Below, piece after piece: positions 54,392 through 63,586 of a stretch of DNA of 64,000 nt. Both the position numbers and the translations under genes were made by a program. The stretch's first letter is position 1. Every line of letters starts with the position of its first letter. The notes below the pieces were generated by a model. The model saw nothing but the letters and a program-made list of their open reading frames with translations, ran no database searches and was not told the origin of the DNA. Source of the stretch: DASUPK01 sp963821705 (GTDB lineage: Bacteria; Actinomycetota; Thermoleophilia; Solirubrobacterales; 70-9); NCBI GenBank assembly GCA_963821705.1, contig CAWGEV010000006.1, positions 310,001 to 374,000 of the forward strand. The letters are read 5' to 3'.

Positions 54392-55768
54392 ATGCTCTTC
54401 CGCCAGATCCTGCATGAGGACCTGAGTTGCGCCTCCTACCTGGTGGGCGACACCGGGTCGGGCGTCGCCGCGGTCATCGACCCGCAGTGGTCGATCGAGC
54501 CCTACCTCCGGCTCAGCCGGCTGCACGGGGTTCGGATCGAGCACGTCCTCGAGACGCACAACCACGCCGACCACGTCTCCGGCCACGGCCGGCTGGCCCG
54601 CGCCACCGGAGCGACGATCCACATCCACGAGCTCGCGGAGGCCGAGTATCCGCACGAGGCCTTCACCGACGGCTGGAAGCTGAGTCTCGGCGAGATCGAG
54701 ATCGAGGCGGTGCACACGCCGGGGCACCGCCCCGAGCACACCTCCTTCCTCCTCCGCGACGCCGAACGCGGCGGCGACCCCTGGGCCGTGCTCACCGGGG
54801 ACTCGCTGTTCGTCGGCGACGTCGCCCGCCCGGATCTCGCGATCGAGAAGCGCGAGGGAGCAGTCGGCATCTTCCACTCCCTCCACGACAAGCTGATGAC
54901 CCTGCCAGACGACGTCGAGGTCTGGCCCGGGCATCTCGGTGGCTCGGCCTGCGGCAGCTCCGGGATCGACCACAAGTCGACCTCGACGATCGGCTTCGAG
55001 CGCGTCCACAACCGCGCCCTGCGCTTCGAGACCGAGTCCGAGTTCGTGGAGGACGCCATCTCCACCCTCGGCGACCCGCCACCCAACGTGGAGCACATCG
55101 TTGCGATCAACCAGGGGCCGCTGATCGAGGAGATGGGCACGCCCGTCCCGCTCGCCCCGCGCTCCGTCGAGGTCGGGATCGCCGAGGGCGCCCTGCTGGT
55201 CGACGCGCGGACCAACGAGCAGTTCGACGAGGCCCACATCCCGGGCGCGATCAGCGCCTCCGCCTACGAGACGGGCTTCGCCACGAAGGTCGCCAAGGTG
55301 GTCCCCCCGGACGTCGAGCTGATCGTGGTCGCCGCCTCAGACGGCTATGAGCTCGAGGCCGCCGAGCTGCTGGCCTCCGTCGGCCTCCGGGTCCGCGGCT
55401 ATCTCGAGGGCGGCATGACGGCCTGGCGCTCCGAGGGCCGTCCGGTCCGCCGCATCGAGCTGATCGACCCGGACCAGCTCGCCGAGCGCCTTGACGACGA
55501 CGATCTGGTCGTACTCGACGTCCGCGACGACGACGAGTTCGCCGAGGCCCACATCCCGGGCTCCATCCACCTCCCTTATGGAGACCTGCCAGGTCGCCAG
55601 GGCGAGCTGCCTCGCGACCGGGAGATCGCCGCGATCTGCAGCGGCGGCAAGCGCAGCGGCCTCGCCGCGTCGATCCTGCAGCGCGAGGGCTTCGAGCGGG
55701 TGCTGCACGTCGCCAACGGCGGCGTCGGCACCTGGCGCCGCAGCGGGCGCCCGGTGGAATCCGGCTAA
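54392..55768 (+). CDS. MBL-fold persulfide dioxygenase-like protein with two rhodanese domains
   Basis: 458 residues. Metallo-beta-lactamase domain (about 1-235) with H56-x-H58-x-D60-H61 in 'ETHNHADHVSGH', further ligands 'HTPGHRPEH' and 'LTGDSLFVGDVARPD', the ETHE1-like form (single iron). First rhodanese (about 260-355) has no Cys (A-A-S-D-G-Y-E at the active loop); second (about 365-455) has C416 in 'ICSGGKRSGLAAS'. It would oxidise glutathione/low-MW thiol persulfide to sulfite and move sulfur. No partner reductase next to it, but ArsR, DUF2892 and YeeE remnant lie downstream. Confidence 0.88.
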   Translation: MLFRQILHEDLSCASYLVGDTGSGVAAVIDPQWSIEPYLRLSRLHGVRIEHVLETHNHADHVSGHGRLARATGATIHIHELAEAEYPHEAFTDGWKLSLGEIEIEAVHTPGHRPEHTSFLLRDAERGGDPWAVLTGDSLFVGDVARPDLAIEKREGAVGIFHSLHDKLMTLPDDVEVWPGHLGGSACGSSGIDHKSTSTIGFERVHNRALRFETESEFVEDAISTLGDPPPNVEHIVAINQGPLIEEMGTPVPLAPRSVEVGIAEGALLVDARTNEQFDEAHIPGAISASAYETGFATKVAKVVPPDVELIVVAASDGYELEAAELLASVGLRVRGYLEGGMTAWRSEGRPVRRIELIDPDQLAERLDDDDLVVLDVRDDDEFAEAHIPGSIHLPYGDLPGRQGELPRDREIAAICSGGKRSGLAASILQREGFERVLHVANGGVGTWRRSGRPVESG

Positions 55769-55775
55769 GGCTCCG

Positions 55776-57209
55776 CTACTTCTTCTTCCCGGACTCCTTC
55801 CCGGCTGCGAGCTTCTCCAGGAAGGGAATCAGCCGCTTGAAGAACGCGTTCTTCTCGGGCTGCGCCGCGCTCGGGTCGTTGTGCGCGTAGGTGGACTGGC
55901 GGTTGACCAGCTTCAGGTTCCGGTTCGGGATGTGCGCCGTCGCCGCCAGGGCCTGCGCCGCCGTCAGGACGTTCGGCCCACCGAGGGCCGCCCCGAAGGC
56001 GTAGATCCGCAGACGCTTCGGCAGCTTCGCCGCGTCGGTCGAGTGCACATCGAGCACCGACTGCGCCGGGTTGGCGACGCCGTCGCCGACCGCACCAGAA
56101 TCGATGGTCAGGCGCATCGGGTGGTACCACGCGGTGCCGTCCAGGTTCTGGAGCCCCCAGCCCGAGAACATGCTCGCCCAGCGCTGGATCGGGGTGATCG
56201 CCCCGGCGCGATCCCAGCCGCGCGGGTCGCCGCTCGCCGCCAGGTGGCCCGAATGGACCTGGGCCGCCCGCAGGTTCGGCGGAGAGGTCGCGGCGTCCGT
56301 CGAGTAGCCGAACCCCGCCTCGTTGGTCGCATTGATCCCGGCCGGAGGCTGCAGGTTCGACGGGAGCAGCGGCCAGCCCGTGAAGACCGAGAGGCTGTTC
56401 GGCGCCGCCTTCGCGGCGGCGGACCCGACCATCCCGAAGAGGCCGGCGAGCGGTGCCGGGATGCCGCCGAAGTTGAGCCACGGCGACGACCCCTGCAGGT
56501 TGTTGAGCGCCGTCTGCGCCTGGGGGGCGGTAACCGGCGTCGGACTGCTGGCCCCGTCGATCAGGACGAGTCCAGAGAGGTCACGGCCGCCGGGCCGCCC
56601 GTTGAAGTCCCAGGTGGCGTACGCGGTCGCGATCGACCCGCCGAGCGAGTGGCCGCCGATCGCCACGTTGCGGCCCTTGCGCTGTGCGGCCTTGACCACG
56701 ACACGCAGGTCGTTGATCTCGGTGTTCATCCCCCAGTCGCGCGCGAACGGCACCTGGGAGTCCTGCACGGGGTGGAGGTGGTTGGTGATGCTCGGGTTGC
56801 TGAGGTAGCCGAGGTAGTAGTTGAAGAGGTCGTTGGCGCTCACCTTGCCCTGCTTGAGGAGGTTGAGCTCCGACTGGTCCTCGAGGTAGTTCTCGCGGCG
56901 CTCCACGGCCCAGATCTGCCAGTCCGGGAGCCGCTTGACGATCGACTTGGCGAGCGGCTCGAAGTAGGCGGCGCTCGCCGAGGTGCCCGGATTCAGCACG
57001 AGAACGTTCTTCGCCTTGGGATTGCCCGTCTTCAGCACGCCGACCACGTTCAGGTTCGAAGGCGTTCCCGGCGACGGGTACCCCTGCATGGTCGAGAACC
57101 GGACCTTCGGGGGCTTCGCCGTCGCGGTCGGGACGAGGCCCACCCAAAGCGCTCCGGCGGCGATCGCGATGAGCGCGAGCCTGGCCGGCATCCTGTGCCG
57201 TCTCCTCAT
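55776..57209 (-). CDS. Secreted alpha/beta hydrolase
   Basis: 477 residues from ATG 57209 after GAGAGAGGA. Signal peptide about 1-31 (RMPARLALIAIAAGALWVGLVPTATA). 'VLVLNPGTSASAAYFEPLAKSIVKRLPDWQIWAVERREN' and nucleophile G-G-H-S-L-G-G near 185 with 'YATWDF...GLVLIDGASSPT'; the acid and His are not certain. Exported esterase or lipase-like, substrate unknown. Palindrome at 57243 in its promoter region. Confidence 0.85.
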   Translation of the reverse strand: MRRRHRMPARLALIAIAAGALWVGLVPTATAKPPKVRFSTMQGYPSPGTPSNLNVVGVLKTGNPKAKNVLVLNPGTSASAAYFEPLAKSIVKRLPDWQIWAVERRENYLEDQSELNLLKQGKVSANDLFNYYLGYLSNPSITNHLHPVQDSQVPFARDWGMNTEINDLRVVVKAAQRKGRNVAIGGHSLGGSIATAYATWDFNGRPGGRDLSGLVLIDGASSPTPVTAPQAQTALNNLQGSSPWLNFGGIPAPLAGLFGMVGSAAAKAAPNSLSVFTGWPLLPSNLQPPAGINATNEAGFGYSTDAATSPPNLRAAQVHSGHLAASGDPRGWDRAGAITPIQRWASMFSGWGLQNLDGTAWYHPMRLTIDSGAVGDGVANPAQSVLDVHSTDAAKLPKRLRIYAFGAALGGPNVLTAAQALAATAHIPNRNLKLVNRQSTYAHNDPSAAQPEKNAFFKRLIPFLEKLAAGKESGKKK

Positions 57210-57242
57210 TCCTCTCTCCTCTGGTTGTCCGTCACCCCTGCT

Positions 57243-57266
57243 GATACACGGAACACGGAATGTATC
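57243..57266. promoter_or_regulatory. Operator-like palindrome between divergent genes
   Basis: GATACA-CGGAACACGGAA-TGTATC, 6-bp perfect arms, between the hydrolase (57209) and the gene at 57338. CGGAACACGGAA inside is a near-repeat. No regulator nearby. Confidence 0.45.
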
Positions 57267-57337
57267 GGCAAGTATCGGTTTCCGGCGGCCTGCGACACTG
57301 CGCAACTTCTCGGTTTCTCGCCTGTTCTGATCGCCGC

Positions 57338-58542
57338 ATGAAGCGAACCGCCCTGATCGCCATCTTCGTCGCGCTGCTCGCCGGCGCTCGCGGTCGCGCC
57401 CAGCGCGTTCGGGATCAAGGCCGGCTTCAACCTGGCGACCCAGCGGCTCGAGGCCGCCTACAAGGTCGCGCTCTTCGAGCGCCGCTTCAGCAACGACGGC
57501 TGCTACCCGGCTCCCGCCGCTCTGGCGAAGGACATCCACCGCTCCAGCGGCCGCAAGGTGGGCGTCGCCTCCGAACACCCGCGGCCTCTCCAATCTGAAC
57601 CAGGTCTACGTGCTGAAGCAGGGCACCAACTGCGAGCACCTGCGGATGGCGCTCCGCGCCAGCGGCGGGATCTACGTCCTCGACTCGAAGCTGGGGACGG
57701 TCAGGCTCCAGGGCCACAAGGGAGCGGCGACGCCCGGCCTCGCGCGGACTCTCACCAACCTGACGCTGGCGACCAAGACCTTCCACATCACCAAGACCGA
57801 CACCGCGCCGCGGCTTGAGACGATCTGCCCTGGCGGCAAGTTCCCGGTCGGAGGCGGGATGAGTGTGAGCCCCCCGATCAGCTCCGACGGAACGGGCATC
57901 TACCCCCACTCCTACGAGCGGCTCGGCGCCCAGCGCGGCTGGCACATCAGCGTCGTCTTCCTGCCGGGTACGGGCGGGGGCCACGCGGCTCCCCGCGACG
58001 TCACCGTGCAGGCGCTCTGCGGGTTCGGCGTGATTCCCGCTACCCCGACGCCCCACCGCACCGTTTATCTCCGGCCCGGCGAGACCAAGACCGTGACCGC
58101 GCGCTGCCCGGGCGGCCAGTCCCTGGTCTCGGGCGGATTCCAGCGCACGGACTTCCGCAGCGACGGCGGCGACTACGTCACCGAGTCTCGGGCCGTCGGC
58201 ACCAAGGCGTGGACCGTCAGCGGACACGCCTACGGCACGGGCTCGGGCGAGCTGACCGCCATCGCCTACTGCGTCCGGATGAAGCGACCCGTCATCACCG
58301 AGGTCGCCTCCTCCCCCGCCCCGGTCTCCGCCGGGTCCGCCATGACGACGACCACGCCGAGCTGCCCGGCCGGGAAGCGGCTCGTCACCGGCGGCTTCAG
58401 CGCCAACGGCTCGACCAACAGCCTTTTCTCCCAGGGCACCATCAACGCGAACGGCACCTTCTCGGTGACCAGCTTCGGCTTCTTCGGCGCCTCGCCGCAG
58501 CTCACGGCGTACGGCTACTGCCTGCCCGCAACCGGGGCCTAG
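57338..58542 (+). pseudogene. Secreted protein of unknown function, two frameshifts
   Basis: ATG 57338 starts a signal peptide (MKRTALIAIFVALLAG). The sequence then continues in a second frame (SAFGIKAGFNLATQRLEAAY to 'RRFSNDGCYPAPAALAKDIHRSSGRKVGVAS') and, after about 57575, in a third frame through to 58542 ('LNQVYVLKQGTNCEHLRMALRASGG', 'CPAGKRLVTGGFSANGSTNSLFSQGTI'). Two single-base insertions explain this; the intended protein is about 400 residues. Two repeated cysteine-glycine modules 'ARCPGGQSLVSGGF' and 'SCPAGKRLVTGGF' occur, as in a family of exported actinobacterial proteins I cannot name. From 57610 the frame is open (310 residues). A 362-bp copy of its 3' end is at 60475. Confidence 0.75.
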
Positions 58543-59978
58543 GCAGCCGAAAGGCGGGCGGCGCTCGCCTCCATCGAGGCGGTGATCTGGTCCGCGAGCT
58601 CGAGCGCCTGCGCGCGGATCTCGGGCATCGCGGTCGTCTCCCAGAGGCGGCCCTTCCGCAGCGGGCCGATGGTTGAAAGGAGCGTCGACGGCGTGCCGCT
58701 CGAGTCGACGAGCACGCCGCGCGAGTCGTGGTCCAGGCCGAGCCCGAGCGGGCCGGCCTTGACGTAGCCGTCGGCCAGGAGGTGCTCCAGAAGAGGCTCA
58801 CCGGCGCGGGCGAGGTCGAGTGTCGGGCCGGTGCAGTTGACGACCCGGTCGACGCGGAAGCGGGTGGACTCACCCTCGCCGAGCGCCATCGTCACCTCCA
58901 CGTCCAGGTCCCGAGGCCGCATCGCCTCGAGGCTGCCGCGTGCCAGGCGGAGGCGCCCCTCGGCCCTCATCAGCTCTAGGGTTCGCCCGATCTCGGGCGC
59001 CATCCGGTGCCGCGCGACATCCCAGCGGCGGGCGAGATGGCGGACGAACTCCTCGCGGTCCTCCTCGGAGAGGCGGCGCCAGATCCGGTTGGTATACGGG
59101 CGGAGCGCGTCGATCACCTGGCGCCAGTCGGCGCCGTTCTGCTCGGCGCTCGCGATCTCAGACTCGATCCGGCCCACCAGCTCGGCGAGCTTCAGCTCGC
59201 TCGGGGGCAGCTCGAACCAGCGGTCGGGCGGCGCCAGGCCGCGGCGATGGCGGGCCGGCAGCAGGCCGGTCCGTGAGATCGCGAGGATCGTCCCCGGGCG
59301 CTCGCCCTCACCGAGAGCCAGCGCGACATCGACCATCGTCAGGCCGGTGCCAACGAGCAGCACCTTGTCGTCGGACGCCGCCCTGGCCGGCAGGCCCGGG
59401 TCCCAGGGATCGCGCTCGTAGCGGTTGCTCGCGAGCAGGTCCGGATCGGCGCCCGGCGGCGTCGCCGGAGGCAGGTTCCCAAGCGCCAGGACCAGACGAT
59501 GGGCAACCGTCGTGGCCCCGGAGGCGAGCTCGAGCACAATCCGGCGGGGCTCGGAGCCCTCGATCACCCTCATGGAGATCGCCTCGTCGTGGCGCCGATC
59601 GAGCTCCACGCCGGGGAGCGCGGAGCGCTCCGCGTCGTCCAGCACGCTGCCCAGGTACTCGCCGTAGAGGCCTCGGGGCGCGAAGTCCGCGGGGCCGAGG
59701 TCGTGGCCGCGGGCGTTGGCCCAGCGGACGAAGTGGCCCGGATCCCTCGGGAAAGCGCCCATCTGCCCGGCGGGGACGTTGAGCCGGTGCTGCGGGTTGT
59801 CGGTCGAGTAGGCGACTCCGCGACCCATCCGCTCGCGGCGCTCGATCAGCACGACACGCAGCCCGCCGCGGTGGTGGCGCCGCAGGAGCTGGGCGGCGAC
59901 GAGCGAGCCACTGGCGCCGCCCCCGACGATGGCGACGGTCGGGACACGCGGCCCAGCGGCGATGGTCGAGGCGTTCAT
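58539..59978 (-). CDS. FAD/NAD(P)-binding oxidoreductase (NAD_binding_9/HI0933-like)
   Basis: 479 residues from ATG 59978. 'TVAIVGGGASGSLVAAQLLRR', 'GRGVAYSTDNPQHRLNVPAGQMGAFP' and 'KVLLVGTGLTMVDVALALG' (second Rossmann), 'VVNCTGPTLDL'. This resembles FAD-NAD(P)-binding proteins of pathways for hydroxylation of small molecules; exact substrate unknown. Its stop overlaps the 57338 gene by 4 bp (CTAG). Confidence 0.87.
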   Translation of the reverse strand: MNASTIAAGPRVPTVAIVGGGASGSLVAAQLLRRHHRGGLRVVLIERRERMGRGVAYSTDNPQHRLNVPAGQMGAFPRDPGHFVRWANARGHDLGPADFAPRGLYGEYLGSVLDDAERSALPGVELDRRHDEAISMRVIEGSEPRRIVLELASGATTVAHRLVLALGNLPPATPPGADPDLLASNRYERDPWDPGLPARAASDDKVLLVGTGLTMVDVALALGEGERPGTILAISRTGLLPARHRRGLAPPDRWFELPPSELKLAELVGRIESEIASAEQNGADWRQVIDALRPYTNRIWRRLSEEDREEFVRHLARRWDVARHRMAPEIGRTLELMRAEGRLRLARGSLEAMRPRDLDVEVTMALGEGESTRFRVDRVVNCTGPTLDLARAGEPLLEHLLADGYVKAGPLGLGLDHDSRGVLVDSSGTPSTLLSTIGPLRKGRLWETTAMPEIRAQALELADQITASMEASAARLSAA

Positions 59979-60094
59979 GGGCTCCCCGAGTTGTAGGGCA
60001 TCAGCCTGAAGCGGTGCCCGGGTCGAGGCCGAGGAAGAAGCGGGCGAGGAGATCGGAGAGCGACAGTGCCCCCGCGCTCCCCCGCAACCGTGTT

Positions 60095-60134
60095 CTGGAG
60101 ACTTTGGGGGCCGATGGCCCCCCAAACCCTCCAG
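60095..60134. terminator. Strong bidirectional inverted repeat
   Basis: CTGGAG-AC-TTTGGGGGCC-GAT-GGCCCCCCAAA-CC-CTCCAG: an almost 16-bp stem with a 3-base loop. It follows the 3' end of the YeeE remnant on the minus strand. No uridine run, but the very stable stem suggests a terminator. Confidence 0.55.
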
Positions 60135-60209
60135 AAGCCTTCAGGGCCGCCTTCCCGGCTGCTGTCCGCCCCCATCGGTCCGCCGTCGGTGCCGCTGTTC
60201 CCCCCGGCG

Positions 60210-60474
60210 CTACCTCTGAGCGACTGCCGGCTCGCTCGAAACGGGCGCCGGCTCCCTCTCACGCTCCGTAGTCCGCACCCCCCGCTCCTGCCAGCGGAAG
60301 TACAGCTCGATCCCGACGAAGACGCCCGCGGCCGTGGCGAGGCTCCACCAGACGCCCTGGGCGATCTGGCCGGCGATCGGCGCCGGGCAGGAATCCGTCA
60401 CGGCCCAGCCGAGGCCGAAGAGAAAGGCACCGGCGATGTGATGACGGGCCGGGCGCTCGGTGACCCAGGAGACC
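60210..60474 (-). pseudogene. YeeE/YedE-family (DUF6691) sulfur transporter, C-terminal fragment
   Basis: On the minus strand the frame ends at 60210 and reads 'GAFLFGLGWAVTDSCPAPIAGQIAQGVWWSLATAAGVFVGIELY', the C-terminal module of YeeE/YedE (G-x-x-F-G-x-G-W-x-x-x-x-x-C-P-x-P). The N-terminal part is missing because sequence of another gene (60475-60836) abuts it. YeeE proteins take up thiosulfate or related sulfur. Decayed, probably by a deletion. Confidence 0.75.
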
Positions 60475-60836
60475 CCGAGTCTCGGGCCATCGGCACCAAG
60501 GCATGGACCGTCAGCGGACACGCCCACGGCACGGGCTCGGGCGAGCTGACCGCCATCGCCTACTGCGTCCGGATGAAGCGGGCCGTCATCACCGAGGTCG
60601 CCTCCTCCCCCGCCCCGGTCTCCGCGGGCTCGTCAGCAACCACGACCACTCCCGCCTGCCCGACCGGCAAGCGGCTCGTCACCAGCGGATTCAGCGCCAA
60701 CGGGTCGACGAACAGCCTGTTCTCCCAAGGCACCATCAACTCGAACGGCACCTTCTCGGTGAGCAGCTACGGCTTCTTCGGCGCGACGCCGCAGCTCACC
60801 GCGTACGGCTACTGCCTGCCGGCGCAGATGGGCTAG
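60475..60836 (+). pseudogene. 362-bp copy of the 3' end of the gene at 57338
   Basis: Same length as 58181-58542 and highly similar throughout, without gaps: 'GTKAWTVSGHAHGTGSGELTAIAYCVRMKRAVITEVASSPAPVSAG', ending 'TAYGYCLPAQMG'. It lacks the 5' two-thirds and its own start. The homology begins at CCGAGTCTCGGGCC (60475 and 58181), a palindromic CCGAGTCTCGG. Truncated duplicate. Its stop overlaps the MMPL stop by 4 bp (CTAG), as the 58542 stop does with 58539. Confidence 0.85.
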
Positions 60837-62956
60837 GCCCGGGTCGCGACCTCGCCACCGTGCCCGAAGCGAACGTCGGGCAGCAGGCGATCCGCCCAGC
60901 TGGGTAGGTACCAGGCCCAGCGGCCGAGCAGCCGGAGCAGGACGGGCATCAGGAGCAGCCTGATCAGCATCGCGTCGAGCAACACGGCGATCCCCAGGAT
61001 CAGCCCCATCTCCTTGGGCGGCAGCGGGCCCGACAGCGCGAAGGTGAAGAAGACGGCGACCATCACAGCGCCGGCGGCGAAGATCACGCGGCCGGAATGG
61101 GCGAGGCCGCCGACCATCGCCTCCTTCGGGTCATGTGTCCGGTCCCAGTGCTCCTTGGCGGAGGAGAGCAGGAAGACCGTGTAGTCCATCGAGATCGCGA
61201 AGATCATCGCGAAGAAGAAGGCCGGAGCCCAGGCATCGAGGAAGCCCTGCGGCTCGAAGCCGAGCACCGAGTGGAGCGCGCCGTCCTGGAAGATCCACTT
61301 GGCGATCCCGAAGGCCGCGCCGGTGGCGAGGAGGTTGGTGACGACCCCGGCCGCGGCGATCAGCGGCGCCTGAAGCGCGAACAGCAGGAGGACGAACCCC
61401 AGCGTGAGGACGACCCCGATCACCAGTGGGGCCTTCGCCGTGAGGGCCGTCTGCAGGTCGTAGTTCTCGGCAACCGCGCCGCCGACCAGCGCGTCGGCGG
61501 GCAGCTCGGCCCGGAGCCGGTCGATCGTCGCACCGACGGCGCGGCTGGAGGGATCCTGCCTCGGGATCGCCTGGATCAGGGCAAGGTCACCCGAGCGCTG
61601 AGGGGGCATCACCTGGGCGATCCCGGGGTCGCGCCTCGCGGTTGCGTAGACCGACCCGCCCTCCGAGGCCGGCGCCACCAGCTGCAGTGGGCCGGTTGCA
61701 CCCGGACCGAACGCCGCCTGCACCTGGTTGTAGCCGACCCTCGAGGAGTCGCTCACGGGAACGACCTTGATCGAGGGCATTGCGGTGTCGAGCTGGGTCA
61801 CCGGCAGGATCAGCAGCAGCAGCGCCGCGAGTGCCGGGACGCCGTAGCGAAGCGGATGACGCCAGAGCCGCTCGCCCCAGGCGGCAAAGCGCGTGGAGCG
61901 ATGCTCACCCGAGTGGGCCCAGGGCAGCGCCAGCTTGTCGACCTTGGGGCCAAGCTTCCCCAGCACGGCTGGCAGCAGGGTCAGTGTCGCCGCCAGCACG
62001 AAAACGACGGAGAGCATGATCCCAAGGCTGACCGACCTGAAAGCCGGGCTCGGAATCAGCATCACTGCGCTCAGAGAGATCAGCACGGTGATCCCCGAGA
62101 ACAGCACAGCCTTGCCGGCGGTGTCCATCGTCTGGGCAACCGCCTCCTCCGGTGGAAGCTTCGAGCCGAAGAAGGCGCCGCGGAAGCGATGGACGACGAA
62201 GAGCGCGTAGTCGATCCCGAGTGCCAGCGCGAACATCAGCGCGAAGTTCATGGCCCAGATCGAGATCGGAAGGAATTGGGACCCCAGATAGAGCGATCCG
62301 GCCGCGGCGACCAGCCCGACCATCGTCAGCATCAGCGGCAGGCCAGCGGCCACCAGCGAGCCGAACGCGACCAGCATGATCGCCAGAGTGACCGGCCAGG
62401 AGATCACCTCCGAGCGGAGCATCGCGCTCTTGTTGGCGGCGTTGAAGTCCGACCACATCCCGGAGGCGCCGGTCAGGTTGACCTGGACCCCATTCCGCCC
62501 CAGGGCATGGAGCGGGCCCTTCACATCCTCGGCGGCGCCAACCATCGCGTTCGAGTCGCGGGCGGCACCGGCCTGGACGATGGCGGTGTGGCCGTCCGGA
62601 GACACCGAGGTCCCCGGCCGCGGCGGAATGACCGTCCGAACCGCCCGGTCGGCCCGCAGCTTGCGCTCGACCGCTCCGACCGTCGCCTGGAAGCTCGGGT
62701 CCCCAAACGTGGAGGTGGGCGAGTGAACGACCGCCATCAACCCGTAGGCGGACAGGCCGTGGAAGTTCCGGTCGACCAGGTGACGAGCCTGAACGGACTG
62801 GGAGCCGCTCGTCTCCCAGCCGGCGCCTGACAGAGCCTTCTCGACTCGCGGCGCCAGGAACCCGAGGCCGAGGGCGATCACCGCCCACGCGATCGCCACG
62901 GTCCCGAAGTGGGTCGCGGTGTAGCGACCGAGCCTGCCGATCGGCCCGACCGTCAT
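60833..62956 (-). CDS. MMPL/RND-family membrane transporter
   Basis: 707 residues from ATG 62956. About 12 membrane helices in two halves, each with an extracellular domain. Proton-relay 'GIDYALFVVHRFR' and 'SMDYTVFLLSSAKEHWDRTHDPKEAMVGGLAHSGRVI', and 'VSDSSRVGYNQVQ' in the second loop. Exports lipids or hydrophobic compounds in actinobacteria; substrate unknown. Start overlaps the upstream DUF2892 gene by 4 bp; probably controlled by the ArsR at 63182. Confidence 0.92.
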   Translation of the reverse strand: MTVGPIGRLGRYTATHFGTVAIAWAVIALGLGFLAPRVEKALSGAGWETSGSQSVQARHLVDRNFHGLSAYGLMAVVHSPTSTFGDPSFQATVGAVERKLRADRAVRTVIPPRPGTSVSPDGHTAIVQAGAARDSNAMVGAAEDVKGPLHALGRNGVQVNLTGASGMWSDFNAANKSAMLRSEVISWPVTLAIMLVAFGSLVAAGLPLMLTMVGLVAAAGSLYLGSQFLPISIWAMNFALMFALALGIDYALFVVHRFRGAFFGSKLPPEEAVAQTMDTAGKAVLFSGITVLISLSAVMLIPSPAFRSVSLGIMLSVVFVLAATLTLLPAVLGKLGPKVDKLALPWAHSGEHRSTRFAAWGERLWRHPLRYGVPALAALLLLILPVTQLDTAMPSIKVVPVSDSSRVGYNQVQAAFGPGATGPLQLVAPASEGGSVYATARRDPGIAQVMPPQRSGDLALIQAIPRQDPSSRAVGATIDRLRAELPADALVGGAVAENYDLQTALTAKAPLVIGVVLTLGFVLLLFALQAPLIAAAGVVTNLLATGAAFGIAKWIFQDGALHSVLGFEPQGFLDAWAPAFFFAMIFAISMDYTVFLLSSAKEHWDRTHDPKEAMVGGLAHSGRVIFAAGAVMVAVFFTFALSGPLPPKEMGLILGIAVLLDAMLIRLLLMPVLLRLLGRWAWYLPSWADRLLPDVRFGHGGEVATRA

Positions 62957-63180
62957 CGAGGCTCCGGGTAGACGACCGAGGTCAGGTCGCAAACGCGCTT
63001 CAGCACGATGGACGCCGGACAGGCGCCGACGAGCACGTAGAGCCACATGTTGAGCCCGACGAAGCCCGTCAGCAGCAGGAACCAGGGCGAGACCAGCGCG
63101 ACCAGCGCGACGCTGATCAGGATGACCGAGCCGGCGAGCGCGAACAGGACGCGCTCGAGCGGCCAGGGGGACCGAGACAT
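62953..63180 (-). CDS. DUF2892 (YgaP-like) inner membrane protein
   Basis: 75 residues, ATG 63180. Two membrane helices ('VLFALAGSVILISVALVALVSPWFLLLTGFVGLNMWLYVLVGACPAS') with the conserved C-P near the end of the second, as in the YgaP-type DUF2892 domain, which usually accompanies rhodanese and sulfur genes. Starts 1 bp after the ArsR stop. Confidence 0.85.
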   Translation of the reverse strand: MSRSPWPLERVLFALAGSVILISVALVALVSPWFLLLTGFVGLNMWLYVLVGACPASIVLKRVCDLTSVVYPEPR

Positions 63181-63181
63181 C

Positions 63182-63532
63182 TCACGAACCTCCTTCGAGC
63201 AGTCCCTCGAACCGCTCGAGCTCCTGGCGCAGCCCGCCGCAGACGTCGTCGCAGAGCGAGAAGACGACCGGGTCGGCGATCGAGTAGAGGGAGAAGTTGC
63301 CCTCCTTGCGCCGTTCGACGATGCGGGCGCGAAGCAGGACCCCGAGGTGCTGCGAGACGTTCTGCTGCGAGGCGCCGGTGGCCTCCTGCAGTTCCTTGAC
63401 GCTCTTCTCCCCTTCGCGCATGGCCTCGAGCAGCCGGATCCGCATCGGCTCCCCGAGGATGCGAAAGCGCTCGGCGACACGCTCCACGAGCGGGGCGGGC
63501 AGGGGGTGCGGAATCTCGACCTTCGTTGCCAT
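63182..63532 (-). CDS. ArsR-family transcriptional regulator
   Basis: 116 residues from ATG 63532. Winged helix-turn-helix 'KSVKELQEATGASQQNVSQHLGVLLRARIVERRKEGNFSLYSI' (about 43-85). Two cysteines, C94 and C98 (S-L-C-D-D-V-C-G-G), are spaced three apart near the C-terminus. They could ligate metal or form a sulfur bridge. The conserved N-terminal metal site C-x-C is absent. With DUF2892 and sulfur genes it may be a persulfide-responsive repressor. Operator at 63545. Confidence 0.88.
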   Translation of the reverse strand: MATKVEIPHPLPAPLVERVAERFRILGEPMRIRLLEAMREGEKSVKELQEATGASQQNVSQHLGVLLRARIVERRKEGNFSLYSIADPVVFSLCDDVCGGLRQELERFEGLLEGGS

Positions 63533-63544
63533 GCGGATCAGAGT

Positions 63545-63586
63545 AGCACAAGTATATGGTTGTGTGCTAGTGTGATTGTGCGCACA
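63545..63586. promoter_or_regulatory. ArsR operator region between arsR and osmC
   Basis: AGCACA-AGTATATGGTTG-TGTGCT (63545-63568) is a perfect 6-bp inverted repeat, and TGTGCGCACA (63577-63586) is a perfect 10-bp palindrome touching the osmC start codon. Both lie between the divergent genes, AT-rich against the rest, and could bind ArsR to control both. Confidence 0.6.

Noticed and set aside
60066..60836. 256-codon plus-strand frame reading through to the duplicate
   Set aside because: Its first two-thirds are the antisense of the YeeE fragment and hairpin; only 60475-60836 has real homology.
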